Source: an uncultured Clostridium sp. (GTDB taxonomy: Bacteria; Bacillota; Clostridia; TANB77; CAG-508). Taken from it: a stretch of DNA of 14,480 nt. Below, one piece after another: positions 6,722-13,295 of this stretch. The notes under the pieces were generated by a model, which saw only the letters and a program-made list of their open reading frames with translations, was not told the DNA's origin and ran no database searches. The DNA lies in contig USCV01000038.1 of NCBI GenBank assembly GCA_900553225.1, forward strand, positions 1 to 14,480, given 5' to 3'. The position numbers and the translations under genes are program-made. Numbering within the stretch: the first letter of the stretch is position 1; each line of letters starts with the position of its first letter.

Positions 6722-6830
6722 AAAATAGTAATTAAGAAAGTGTAAAAAAATGGATTTTTGGCTTGAAAAAAATGCATTTTCAGGATATAATACAAATAAT
6801 GAAAAAGAACGAAAGAAAGTAGGAAAGATA

Positions 6831-7088
6831 ATGGCAACAAAAGAAAAAAACATATGGATATTAATGATATTTATTTTATCTGGATTAGTAATTGGTGGAT
6901 TACTTGGACAGCTTGCTTCAAAAGTAAACGTTTTGTGGTGGCTTTCTTATGGGGAAACATTTGGACTTACTACTCCACTTGAGCTAGATTTAAATATTTT
7001 AAAAATAACATTTGGCTTAACTTTTAAAATTAATATAGCAAGTATTATAGGAATGATGATAGCTATATTTGTTTATCGCAAAATGTAA
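6831..7088 (+). CDS. DUF4321 family small membrane protein
   Basis: This encodes an 85-residue protein with two predicted membrane segments, residues about 8-25 ('ILMIFILSGLVIGGLLGQL') and about 64-82 ('INIASIIGMMIAIFVY'). Between them lies the loop 'WWLSYGETFGLTTPLELDL', and before the second segment 'LKITFGLTFKINIAS'; this arrangement matches the DUF4321 family. Function is unknown, but in clostridia such genes are commonly found just upstream of radC-mreBCD, as here, which suggests an envelope-related role (inference). The ATG at 6831 is chosen because AGGAAAG (6821-6827) lies just upstream. The longer 112-residue reading from 6750 has no ribosome site and adds a charged, non-conserved leader. 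radC begins 30 bp downstream. Confidence 0.8.
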   Translation: MATKEKNIWILMIFILSGLVIGGLLGQLASKVNVLWWLSYGETFGLTTPLELDLNILKITFGLTFKINIASIIGMMIAIFVYRKM

Positions 7089-7118
7089 AAATAATGGGGC
7101 ACGAATAGAAAGGATTTT

Positions 7119-7817
7119 ATGACCATTAAAGAATTACCAGAATCAGAAAGACCATATGAAAAATTACAAATATATGGTGCAAATAAGTTATCAAATGCAG
7201 AACTATTGTCAATAATAATAAAGACAGGAACAAAAGAGTATACTTCTATAGATTTGGCCAATAAGGTTTTAAGTTTAAATACCAATAGTAATATAAGAGG
7301 TATGTTAGACTGTTCTATAGAAGAATTTATGACAGTAAAGGGAATTGGCAAAGTAAAAGCAATTCAACTTACAGCAATAGGAGAACTTGCAAAAAGAATG
7401 TCAAAACCATTAAATATTTTAAATATTAAAATAACATCTCCAAATGATGTATGCAATTTACTTATGGACGAGCTTAAATATGAAAAGCGTGAAAAAGTAA
7501 AAGTAATAATTTTAAATGCTAAAAACAATATATTAAAAATAGTAGACTTAGGAACAGGAACTACGAGTATTGCTATTATAGATCCAAAGGATGTATTGCT
7601 AGAGGTAGTAAAAATGGGGGCACCAAAAATGATCTTAATACATAACCATCCCAGTGGAGATCCAACACCTAGCATTCAGGATTTACGTATCACAAAAAGA
7701 TTATGCGAATGTTCGAAAATGTTTGGAGTAGAACTATTAGATCATATTGTTATTGGAGATGGAAGGTATGAAAGTATTTTTTCATGGGAAAAGAAAGGAT
7801 TGTGGAAATTAAAATGA
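7119..7817 (+). CDS. radC: RadC family protein (UPF0758, JAMM/MPN+ domain)
   Basis: A 232-residue protein of normal family length. The N-terminus 'MTIKELPESERPYEKL' and a helix-hairpin-helix-like segment (about 70-92, 'MTVKGIGKVKAIQLTAIGEL') precede the JAB/MPN domain. The metal-binding JAMM motif is complete: H175-N-H177-P-S-G-D, then S185 and D188. Members were named for a supposed DNA-repair role that has not held up in Escherichia coli; the biochemical activity is unknown and the structure predicts a metalloprotease or related hydrolase. AGAAAGGA lies 6 nt before the ATG. Its TGA stop overlaps the mreB start (ATGA at 7814-7817), so translation is probably coupled. radC upstream of mreB is a widely conserved clostridial order. 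Confidence 0.93.
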   Translation: MTIKELPESERPYEKLQIYGANKLSNAELLSIIIKTGTKEYTSIDLANKVLSLNTNSNIRGMLDCSIEEFMTVKGIGKVKAIQLTAIGELAKRMSKPLNILNIKITSPNDVCNLLMDELKYEKREKVKVIILNAKNNILKIVDLGTGTTSIAIIDPKDVLLEVVKMGAPKMILIHNHPSGDPTPSIQDLRITKRLCECSKMFGVELLDHIVIGDGRYESIFSWEKKGLWKLK

Positions 7818-8842
7818 AACTTTTTAATTTTGTGTCAAAGGATATAGGAATAGACTTAGGAACAGCAAATATATTGGTAACTCTAAAAGGTAGAGGCATT
7901 GTTCTTAAAGAGCCATCAGTTGTTGCTATAAACAAACAAAGACATTGTATATTAGCAACTGGATATGAAGCAAAGGAAATGCTAGGAAGAACACCAAATG
8001 AAATAGATGCAATTAGACCAATGAAAGACGGAGTTATAGCTGATTTCACAGCAACTCAACTTATGCTTAAAAATATCATAAAAAAGATATGTAAAAGATA
8101 TAATGCTGGAAGACCAAGAGTTGTAGTTGGTGTACCATCTGGAATAACAGAAGTTGAAGAGAGAGCTGTAGAAGAAGCTGTACTTCAAGCAGGGGCAAGA
8201 GAAGTATATTTAATTGAAGAGCCAATGGCAGCAGCAATTGGTTCTAGTATTAATGTTGCAGAACCAACAGGAAACATTATAGTTGATATTGGTGGAGGAA
8301 CAACAGAAGTTGCAGTTATTTCCCTAGGTGGAATTGTACTTTGTAACTCTTTGAGAGTTGCTGGAGACGAATTAGATCAAGATATTGTAAATTATGTAAA
8401 AAGAGAAATGAATTTAGCAATTGGTGAAACCACAGCAGAACAAATAAAAATGGAAATAGGATGTGCTACTCCTCTAATGACAGAAATGACTATGGAAATA
8501 AGAGGAAGAGATTTAACAACTGGCTTACCAAAGCATGCAATAGTTACTTCTTCTCAAATTGAAGAAGCAATGGCGGAATCTATATATAAAATTATTGATG
8601 TTGTAAAGCAAACGTTAGAAAGAACACCGCCAGAACTTGCTTCTGATATTATGGAACGAGGTATAGTTTTAGCAGGTGGTGGGGCTTTAATTAGGAATTT
8701 AGATAAACTACTTAGTTCAAAAACTGGTATGCCAGTATATGTAACGGAAGATCCATTAGATTGTGTAGCAAAAGGTGCAGGAAAAACATTAGAAGATTTA
8801 GAAAAATTAAAAAGTATATTAATAAATGCTAGAAAAAGATAA
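7814..8842 (+). CDS. mreB: Rod shape-determining protein MreB (bacterial actin)
   Basis: A 342-residue actin-like ATPase that forms membrane-associated filaments guiding peptidoglycan synthesis along the side wall. Actin-fold motifs: phosphate-1 D-I-G-I-D-L-G-T-A-N at residues 10-19; 'VGVPSGITEVEERAV' about 105-119; 'EEPMAAAIG' about 135-143; phosphate-2 'VDIGGGTTEVAV' about 157-168; adenosine-binding 'LAGGGALIRNLDKLL' near the C-terminus. The start at 7814 gives 'MKLFNFVSKDIGIDLGTAN', the standard distance from the N-terminus to the first motif. The ATG at 7784 lies inside radC and would add ten residues unlike the family. The ATGA overlap with radC explains the lack of a well-spaced independent ribosome site. 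It is the first of the four elongasome genes. Confidence 0.96.
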   Translation: MKLFNFVSKDIGIDLGTANILVTLKGRGIVLKEPSVVAINKQRHCILATGYEAKEMLGRTPNEIDAIRPMKDGVIADFTATQLMLKNIIKKICKRYNAGRPRVVVGVPSGITEVEERAVEEAVLQAGAREVYLIEEPMAAAIGSSINVAEPTGNIIVDIGGGTTEVAVISLGGIVLCNSLRVAGDELDQDIVNYVKREMNLAIGETTAEQIKMEIGCATPLMTEMTMEIRGRDLTTGLPKHAIVTSSQIEEAMAESIYKIIDVVKQTLERTPPELASDIMERGIVLAGGGALIRNLDKLLSSKTGMPVYVTEDPLDCVAKGAGKTLEDLEKLKSILINARKR

Positions 8843-8855
8843 TTAGGAGAAATGA

Positions 8856-9668
8856 ATGAGAGAAAATAAGAAGACAGGTATTATTGGAATTATTATTACT
8901 GTAATAATCTTAATTATTATTGTGAGCATAACAAATATTAGAGTTGAAAAATGGTCTTATGTAGGAAATATACTAGGTAATGTTGTTATGCCTGTTCAAA
9001 GCGGTTTAACTTATTTAAAAAATAAAATTGCAGGGAATGATAATTATTTTATTAATGTTAATGAACTAAAAAATGAAAATGAACAGTTAAAAAATGAGAA
9101 AACACAGCTAGAAGCATCTGTAAGAGAACTTGAAATTATAAAGGCAGAAAATGCAACATTAAAGGAATATGTGAACCTAAAAGATAAATATTCAGAGTAT
9201 TCTACAAAGCCCGCGTATGTTATAGAGAGAGATTTTAGTAATTATAGTAAAATTATAGTAATTAATATAGGAAAAAATGATGGAATTGATGTAAATATGA
9301 CAGTTATATCTGAAAAAGGATTGGTAGGACATGTTATTTCTGTAACAGATACTACTGCAAAAGTTCAAACTATTATAGATACCTCAAATGCAGTAAGCAG
9401 TAGTATTACAACATCTCGAGACAGTATACTTTTGAAAGGCTCATTAAATGAAACATTTTTAAAAGCCACCTCTATTCCAACAGATTCAACGATTATAGAA
9501 GGGGACTTGGTAGAAACATCTGGAATTGGAGGTATATATCCAAAGGGGATTTATATTGGTACAATAAAAAGAGTCTTAAGTACTAAAAATATAACAGATA
9601 GATATGCGTTTGTTGAACCAGCAGTTGATTTTTCAAAATTAGAAACAGTTTTAGTAATAACAAATTAA
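8856..9668 (+). CDS. mreC: Rod shape-determining protein MreC
   Basis: A 270-residue bitopic membrane protein that links MreB filaments to PBP2 and activates it. One membrane helix spans about residues 8-26 behind a short basic cytoplasmic tail (RENKK). A coiled coil (about 66-112, 'ELKNENEQLKNEKTQLEASV' onward) follows, then the extracytoplasmic beta-barrel domain (about 118-270), with 'VIERDFSNYSKIIVINIGKN' and 'GLVGHVI' typical of MreC. TTAGGAG lies just upstream of the ATG at 8856. The out-of-frame ATG at 8852 runs into a stop within six codons. It starts 13 bp after mreB and is followed after 19 bp by mreD. Confidence 0.94.
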   Translation: MRENKKTGIIGIIITVIILIIIVSITNIRVEKWSYVGNILGNVVMPVQSGLTYLKNKIAGNDNYFINVNELKNENEQLKNEKTQLEASVRELEIIKAENATLKEYVNLKDKYSEYSTKPAYVIERDFSNYSKIIVINIGKNDGIDVNMTVISEKGLVGHVISVTDTTAKVQTIIDTSNAVSSSITTSRDSILLKGSLNETFLKATSIPTDSTIIEGDLVETSGIGGIYPKGIYIGTIKRVLSTKNITDRYAFVEPAVDFSKLETVLVITN

Positions 9669-9673
9669 TTTGT

Positions 9674-9680
9674 GGGGTGA
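9674..9680 (+). promoter_or_regulatory. Ribosome binding site fixing the TTG start of mreD
   Basis: GGGGTGA lies 7 nt before TTG 9688. It decides between the two in-frame TTG codons at 9670 and 9688. Confidence 0.75.
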
Positions 9681-9687
9681 ATATTAT

Positions 9688-10221
9688 TTGAAAAAAACAG
9701 TGGCAGTAATTGTACTAATTTTAATGTTCTTTTTAATTTATTTTATGCAAATAAATTTTTTTGATTGGTTCACAATATCAGGCATAAAACCTAATTTATT
9801 TGTTATATATGTTTTGATAATAGGAATATTTGCTGGTAAAAGAGCAGGAACTATAGCTGGTTTTTGCATTGGTATGTATATTGATATACTAACCGGTAGA
9901 TTTGTTGGAATATCAGCAGTTTTATTTGCAATAATTGGATTTTCGTCTGAATATCTGAACAAGAATGTTTCAAGCGAGAATAAAATAACATTGATTTTAA
10001 TAGTGATGGCAAACACATTTTTTTATGAATTAATATATTATCTAATATCGGCTTGGAGACTGGCTATATCTATTGAGTTATTTCCATTTATAAAGATATT
10101 ATGTATTGAAATTCTTTATAATAGTTTACTTATAATTATTTTATATCCAGCAATTCAAAGATTTGGAAATTTTTTAACAGAAACATTTAGCAAACAAAAA
10201 TCTTCAACCATGTATTTTTAA
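9688..10221 (+). CDS. mreD: Rod shape-determining protein MreD (TTG start)
   Basis: A 177-residue polytopic membrane protein of the elongasome, partner of MreC and PBP2. It is strongly hydrophobic with about five predicted membrane helices. 'GIKPNLFVIYVLIIGIFAGK' followed by 'GFCIGMYIDILTG' (about residues 32-70) is the recognisable MreD signature (P-N-L ... G-x-x-x-G-x-x-x-D). The start is assigned to TTG 9688, giving MKKTVAVIVL. The ribosome site GGGGTGA (9674-9680) is 7 nt upstream and no ATG or GTG is suitably placed. The farther TTG at 9670 would overlap the region before that site and add W-G-E-Y-Y, unlike the family. A 116-bp gap separates it from the PBP2 gene. Confidence 0.9.
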   Translation: MKKTVAVIVLILMFFLIYFMQINFFDWFTISGIKPNLFVIYVLIIGIFAGKRAGTIAGFCIGMYIDILTGRFVGISAVLFAIIGFSSEYLNKNVSSENKITLILIVMANTFFYELIYYLISAWRLAISIELFPFIKILCIEILYNSLLIIILYPAIQRFGNFLTETFSKQKSSTMYF

Positions 10222-10337
10222 CAAAGGAAAAATTTTATTTATGTGGTTATTTTGCAGTATCAAATGTTTTTTTATATTGCATAGCTTTTGTATAGAAAAA
10301 TTTTTAAGTATTAAATTATTAATAAAGAGGTGAAAAA

Positions 10338-12419
10338 TTGGACAAATTAAATAAAATTAAAGTTAGATATAATATAATTTTATTAGGTATATATATTATT
10401 GGAATCATATTACTTGTTCAGCTTTTCAATCTTCAAATAGTAAAAGGGCAAGAATACAGAAAACAATCAAATACAAGGTTAACTAGAGAAACAACCATAA
10501 AAGCTGCAAGAGGAAATATATGTGATAGAAATGGAAACAAATTAGTATCTACAAAAATGGAATTTAATTTAGAGTTATATAAAACTAAAATAGATAATAA
10601 AACATTAAACCAAACTATTTTAGATATGATTAATATTTTAGATAAAAATGAAGATACATACATAGATAATTTGCCAATTAAAGTTGAACCATTTGATTTT
10701 ATTGGAAGCGATGAAACAATTCAAAGTTGGAAAAAAACAAATAAAATGCAAGAGGATTTATCAGCAGAAGAATGTTTCTATAAGCTAAAGCAGAAATATG
10801 AAATAATACAAGAAAACGTTCAAGATGCAAGAAAAATAATGGGTATTAGATATGAAATTAGCTCAAAAGGTTATAGTAGTACTAAGACAGTGGAACTTGC
10901 AAAAAATATTAGTAGAACTAGTATGTTAGAAATAAGTGAGAAAAATTCAAACTTTCCAGGCATAAATATAGTAACAGTTCCTACAGTTGCATATAATTCT
11001 GGAACCCTTGCTTCTCATATATTAGGGACTGTTGGAAAAATTACACAACCAGAATTAGAGGAAAAAACGAATTACGATATTAATGATATAATTGGAAAAA
11101 CAGGTATTCAGTATGTATTTGAAGAATATCTGAAGGGAAAAGATGGGATAAAACAAATAGACATGGCCGTTGATGGAACTGTTACAGATGAATATACCGA
11201 AAAAGAAGCTGTTTCTGGTAGTGATGTAATTTTAACAATTGATGCTAATTTGCAAAAAGTTGCAGAAGAAGCATTAAAAGAAGATATAGAAAAGATTGCA
11301 AGTGGAGGATTCGCAGAAAAAAGTAATGCAAATGCAGGGGCTGTTGTAGTGATGAATGTAAAATCTGGTGAAGTTTTAGCACTAGCTAGCTATCCGGATT
11401 ATGAACCACAGTTATTTGTAGAAGGAATAAGTACGGAAAAGTATAATGAATATGTAAATTCCACAGAGAAACCATTGTTTAATAGAGCAATAAGTGGTGC
11501 ATATGCGCCAGGTTCTACATTTAAAATGGTAACGGCAATTGCAGGTTTAGAAACTAATAAAATTACACCAACAGAAAAAATAAATGATATTGGGGTATAT
11601 CCAAGAGGACATCATCCAGTATGTTGGTATTATACGAGCTTTCATTCAGGACATGGATATTTAAATGTATCAGAGGCAATTAAACACTCATGCAACTACT
11701 TCTTTTATGAATTGGGGTATAGAATGGGAATAGATACGTTGTCGAAATATGCTTCATATTTTGGTCTTGGAAGAAAAACTGGAATTGAGCTTCAAGGTGA
11801 AGCAGTTGGAGATTTAGCAACAAGAGAAAAAGTTGAAAAACAAAATAAAGAATGGTATTTAGCAGATACTTTATCTGCAGCAATTGGACAAAGTTATAAT
11901 AATTTTACACCTGTGCAGATGGCTAAATATATCAGCATGTTAGTAAATGGTGGAAATCCTATCGATGTTAGTATAGTTAAAAATATTATAAATATAGATG
12001 GACAAGAAGTATCAAAACAAGAAATTAATGAATTTGTTAATAAAAAATTAAATTTGCAAGATGAAAAAGTAGAAAATTTAAATATGAAAAAAGAAAATAT
12101 TAAAGCCGTTTTAGAAGGAATGAGAGGAGTTACTAGTGAATCAGGAGGAACAGCATATTCAACATTTAAGAATTTTGAAATAGAAGTTGGAGGAAAGACT
12201 GGCTCTGCACAAACAGGAAATGGTACTAACGGTTGGTTTGTTGGTTTTGCACCATTTGACGACCCAGAAATCGCAGTGGTGGTATTAGTAGAGAATGGAG
12301 GCCATGGTGGTTATACTGCAGAAGTTGCAAAGAAAATTATTGCAGAATACTTTGGAATGAATGCAAAAAAAGTAGATGAAAACATGTCTGCTAGTTCTAA
12401 TATACAAACAGTTAGATAG
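10338..12419 (+). CDS. mrdA: Penicillin-binding protein 2 (class B transpeptidase, elongasome)
   Basis: A 693-residue membrane-anchored D,D-transpeptidase that cross-links peptidoglycan with its partner glycosyltransferase RodA during elongation. One membrane helix spans about residues 12-30. The pedestal/dimerisation domain (about 45-290) includes 'AARGNICDRNGNKL' (56-69) and the 'SHILGTVGKI' segment (226-235). The transpeptidase domain has all three active-site motifs: S393-T-F-K396, S451-C-N453, and K620-T-G-S. The segment 'GHHPVCWYYTSFHSGHGYLNVSEAI' region (424-448) before SxN is typical of PBP2-type enzymes. The start is TTG 10338 with AGAGGTGA (10325-10332) 5 nt upstream. Position directly after mreD supports PBP2 rather than the division enzyme or SpoVD. 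The 116-bp leader may hold a weak promoter, but none is convincing. No rodA gene is in the window. Confidence 0.93.
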   Translation: MDKLNKIKVRYNIILLGIYIIGIILLVQLFNLQIVKGQEYRKQSNTRLTRETTIKAARGNICDRNGNKLVSTKMEFNLELYKTKIDNKTLNQTILDMINILDKNEDTYIDNLPIKVEPFDFIGSDETIQSWKKTNKMQEDLSAEECFYKLKQKYEIIQENVQDARKIMGIRYEISSKGYSSTKTVELAKNISRTSMLEISEKNSNFPGINIVTVPTVAYNSGTLASHILGTVGKITQPELEEKTNYDINDIIGKTGIQYVFEEYLKGKDGIKQIDMAVDGTVTDEYTEKEAVSGSDVILTIDANLQKVAEEALKEDIEKIASGGFAEKSNANAGAVVVMNVKSGEVLALASYPDYEPQLFVEGISTEKYNEYVNSTEKPLFNRAISGAYAPGSTFKMVTAIAGLETNKITPTEKINDIGVYPRGHHPVCWYYTSFHSGHGYLNVSEAIKHSCNYFFYELGYRMGIDTLSKYASYFGLGRKTGIELQGEAVGDLATREKVEKQNKEWYLADTLSAAIGQSYNNFTPVQMAKYISMLVNGGNPIDVSIVKNIINIDGQEVSKQEINEFVNKKLNLQDEKVENLNMKKENIKAVLEGMRGVTSESGGTAYSTFKNFEIEVGGKTGSAQTGNGTNGWFVGFAPFDDPEIAVVVLVENGGHGGYTAEVAKKIIAEYFGMNAKKVDENMSASSNIQTVR

Positions 12420-12437
12420 AGAAAGGATGTAGAATTT

Positions 12438-13058
12438 ATGAGAAAAAGTTGTATAGAAATAACTTTGAAACAAGGAAAAGTAATTATTCATATTAATGAA
12501 GAAGCAGAACAAAAGAAAATAATAGAGACGCTAAAAAAGAAAATACCGGAATTAAAAGAGCTATATAAAGATGATACATCTCCTATTTTAATCACTGGAA
12601 AGGTATTAAAAAATAAGGAAATTGACGAAATACATGACTTGATTTCTGAATATTTGGACGTAGATATAGATTTTGAAAGTCCTAAAGTACTTGGACTATA
12701 TGGAATAAAGAAAACATTTTATAAAGATATTGCTACATCAGAAACGAAGTTTCATAAGGGCTCTTTAAGATCAGGACAAAAAGTTGAATTTGAAGGAAGT
12801 ATTGTTATAATTGGAGACGTAAATTGCGGAGCTGAGGTTATTTCTGGAGAAAATATTGTTGTTCTTGGAAAACTAAGAGGCTTAGCACATGCAGGAGCAA
12901 AAGGAAATAAAGAAGCAATTATAGCAGGAGAATCTATAGAATCCCCACAAATCAGAATAGCAGATGAAATTTATGAAAGAGATAAAGAAGCTATATATCA
13001 AAAAGGTGCAAGAGCACTTGCATTTATAAATGAGGAAGGAAAAATTGTTATTGAATAA
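12438..13058 (+). CDS. minC: Septum site-determining protein MinC
   Basis: A 206-residue inhibitor of FtsZ assembly that, with MinD, keeps division away from the poles. The N-terminal FtsZ-acting domain covers about residues 1-90 ('IEITLKQGKVIIHI' onward). The C-terminal beta-helix domain is about 104-206 and is highly recognisable: 'RSGQKVEFEGSIVIIGDVN', 'GAEVISGENIVVLGKLRGLAHAGAKGN', and 'SPQIRIADEI', the surface that binds MinD. Length is normal. AAAGGA lies about 10 nt before the ATG, and the gene starts 18 bp after the PBP2 stop, so it belongs to the same transcript. minD and minE, the usual next genes, are absent; non-coding sequence and an unrelated gene follow. Confidence 0.92.
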   Translation: MRKSCIEITLKQGKVIIHINEEAEQKKIIETLKKKIPELKELYKDDTSPILITGKVLKNKEIDEIHDLISEYLDVDIDFESPKVLGLYGIKKTFYKDIATSETKFHKGSLRSGQKVEFEGSIVIIGDVNCGAEVISGENIVVLGKLRGLAHAGAKGNKEAIIAGESIESPQIRIADEIYERDKEAIYQKGARALAFINEEGKIVIE

Positions 13059-13093
13059 ATTTTAAAATAATAATTAAATATAAAAAATGAAAA

Positions 13094-13121
13094 AAACCAT
13101 TAAATAATAAAATTTTGGTTT
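13094..13121 (+). terminator. Weak hairpin after minC, possible terminator
   Basis: AAACCA (13094-13099) pairs with TGGTTT (13116-13121) around a 16-nt loop, followed by CAGTTTTAAAA. The stem is short and the T-run interrupted, so termination here is doubtful. Confidence 0.3.
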
Positions 13122-13172
13122 CAGTTTTAAAAATATATAAATAAAAAGCTAGGTATCTAACTTAACATGCAT

Positions 13173-13229
13173 AAAATTTCCACGTATGGAGAAAATATGT
13201 TTAAAACATATTTAAGGAGTGGAAATTTT
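13173..13229 (+). promoter_or_regulatory. Nested inverted repeat enclosing a ribosome binding site
   Basis: Outer arms AAAATTTCCAC (13173-13183) and GTGGAAATTTT (13219-13229) are exact complements. Inside them AAATATGTTT (13193-13202) and AAACATATTT (13204-13213) form a second perfect dyad. The ribosome site AAGGAG (13214-13219) lies in the internal loop, and two bases of the TTG start (13228) lie in the outer stem, so the folded RNA would hide the start. It could instead be a double operator in DNA. No T-run follows, so it is not a terminator. Confidence 0.6.
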
Positions 13230-13275
13230 GAAAAAGTATAAAGTTTTAAATATGAGTCGGAGCCGTTTTAGATAA
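13228..13275 (+). other. 15-codon ORF with strong ribosome site (leader peptide or displaced N-terminus)
   Basis: TTG at 13228, 8 nt after AAGGAG, opens a frame encoding MKKYKVLNMSRSRFR and ends at TAA 13273-13275. It is 20 nt upstream of the first ATG of the glucan synthase frame. Two readings fit: a short leader peptide, or the true N-terminus of the synthase cut off by a frameshift. The good ribosome site here and its absence before 13296 favour the second, but I cannot settle it. Confidence 0.5.
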
Positions 13276-13295
13276 AGCACGGACTGGAAAAATAC

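Larger units (their letters stand above)
6404..6830. other. Divergent intergenic region, mecA / cell-shape operon
   Basis: These 427 bp hold the two candidate mecA promoters, the 18-bp palindrome, and on the plus strand a possible promoter for the DUF4321 gene at 6693-6721. A frame opening at 6750 has no ribosome site and is read as non-coding until 6831. Nothing else was recognised, including no riboswitch-like conserved sequence. Confidence 0.5.

Noticed and set aside
6750..6830. 28-codon extension of the DUF4321 protein
   Set aside because: No ribosome site at 6750, a good one before 6831, and the extension is charged and unlike the family.
10222..10337. Promoter in the 116-bp gap before the PBP2 gene (TTGCAG ... 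TATATT)
   Set aside because: The spacing is only 15 bp and the boxes are of a kind that occur by chance in such AT-rich sequence.
13260..13275. Programmed -1 frameshift site
   Set aside because: The junction codons CGT TTT AGA do not form an X-XXY-YYZ heptamer and no pseudoknot is evident downstream.
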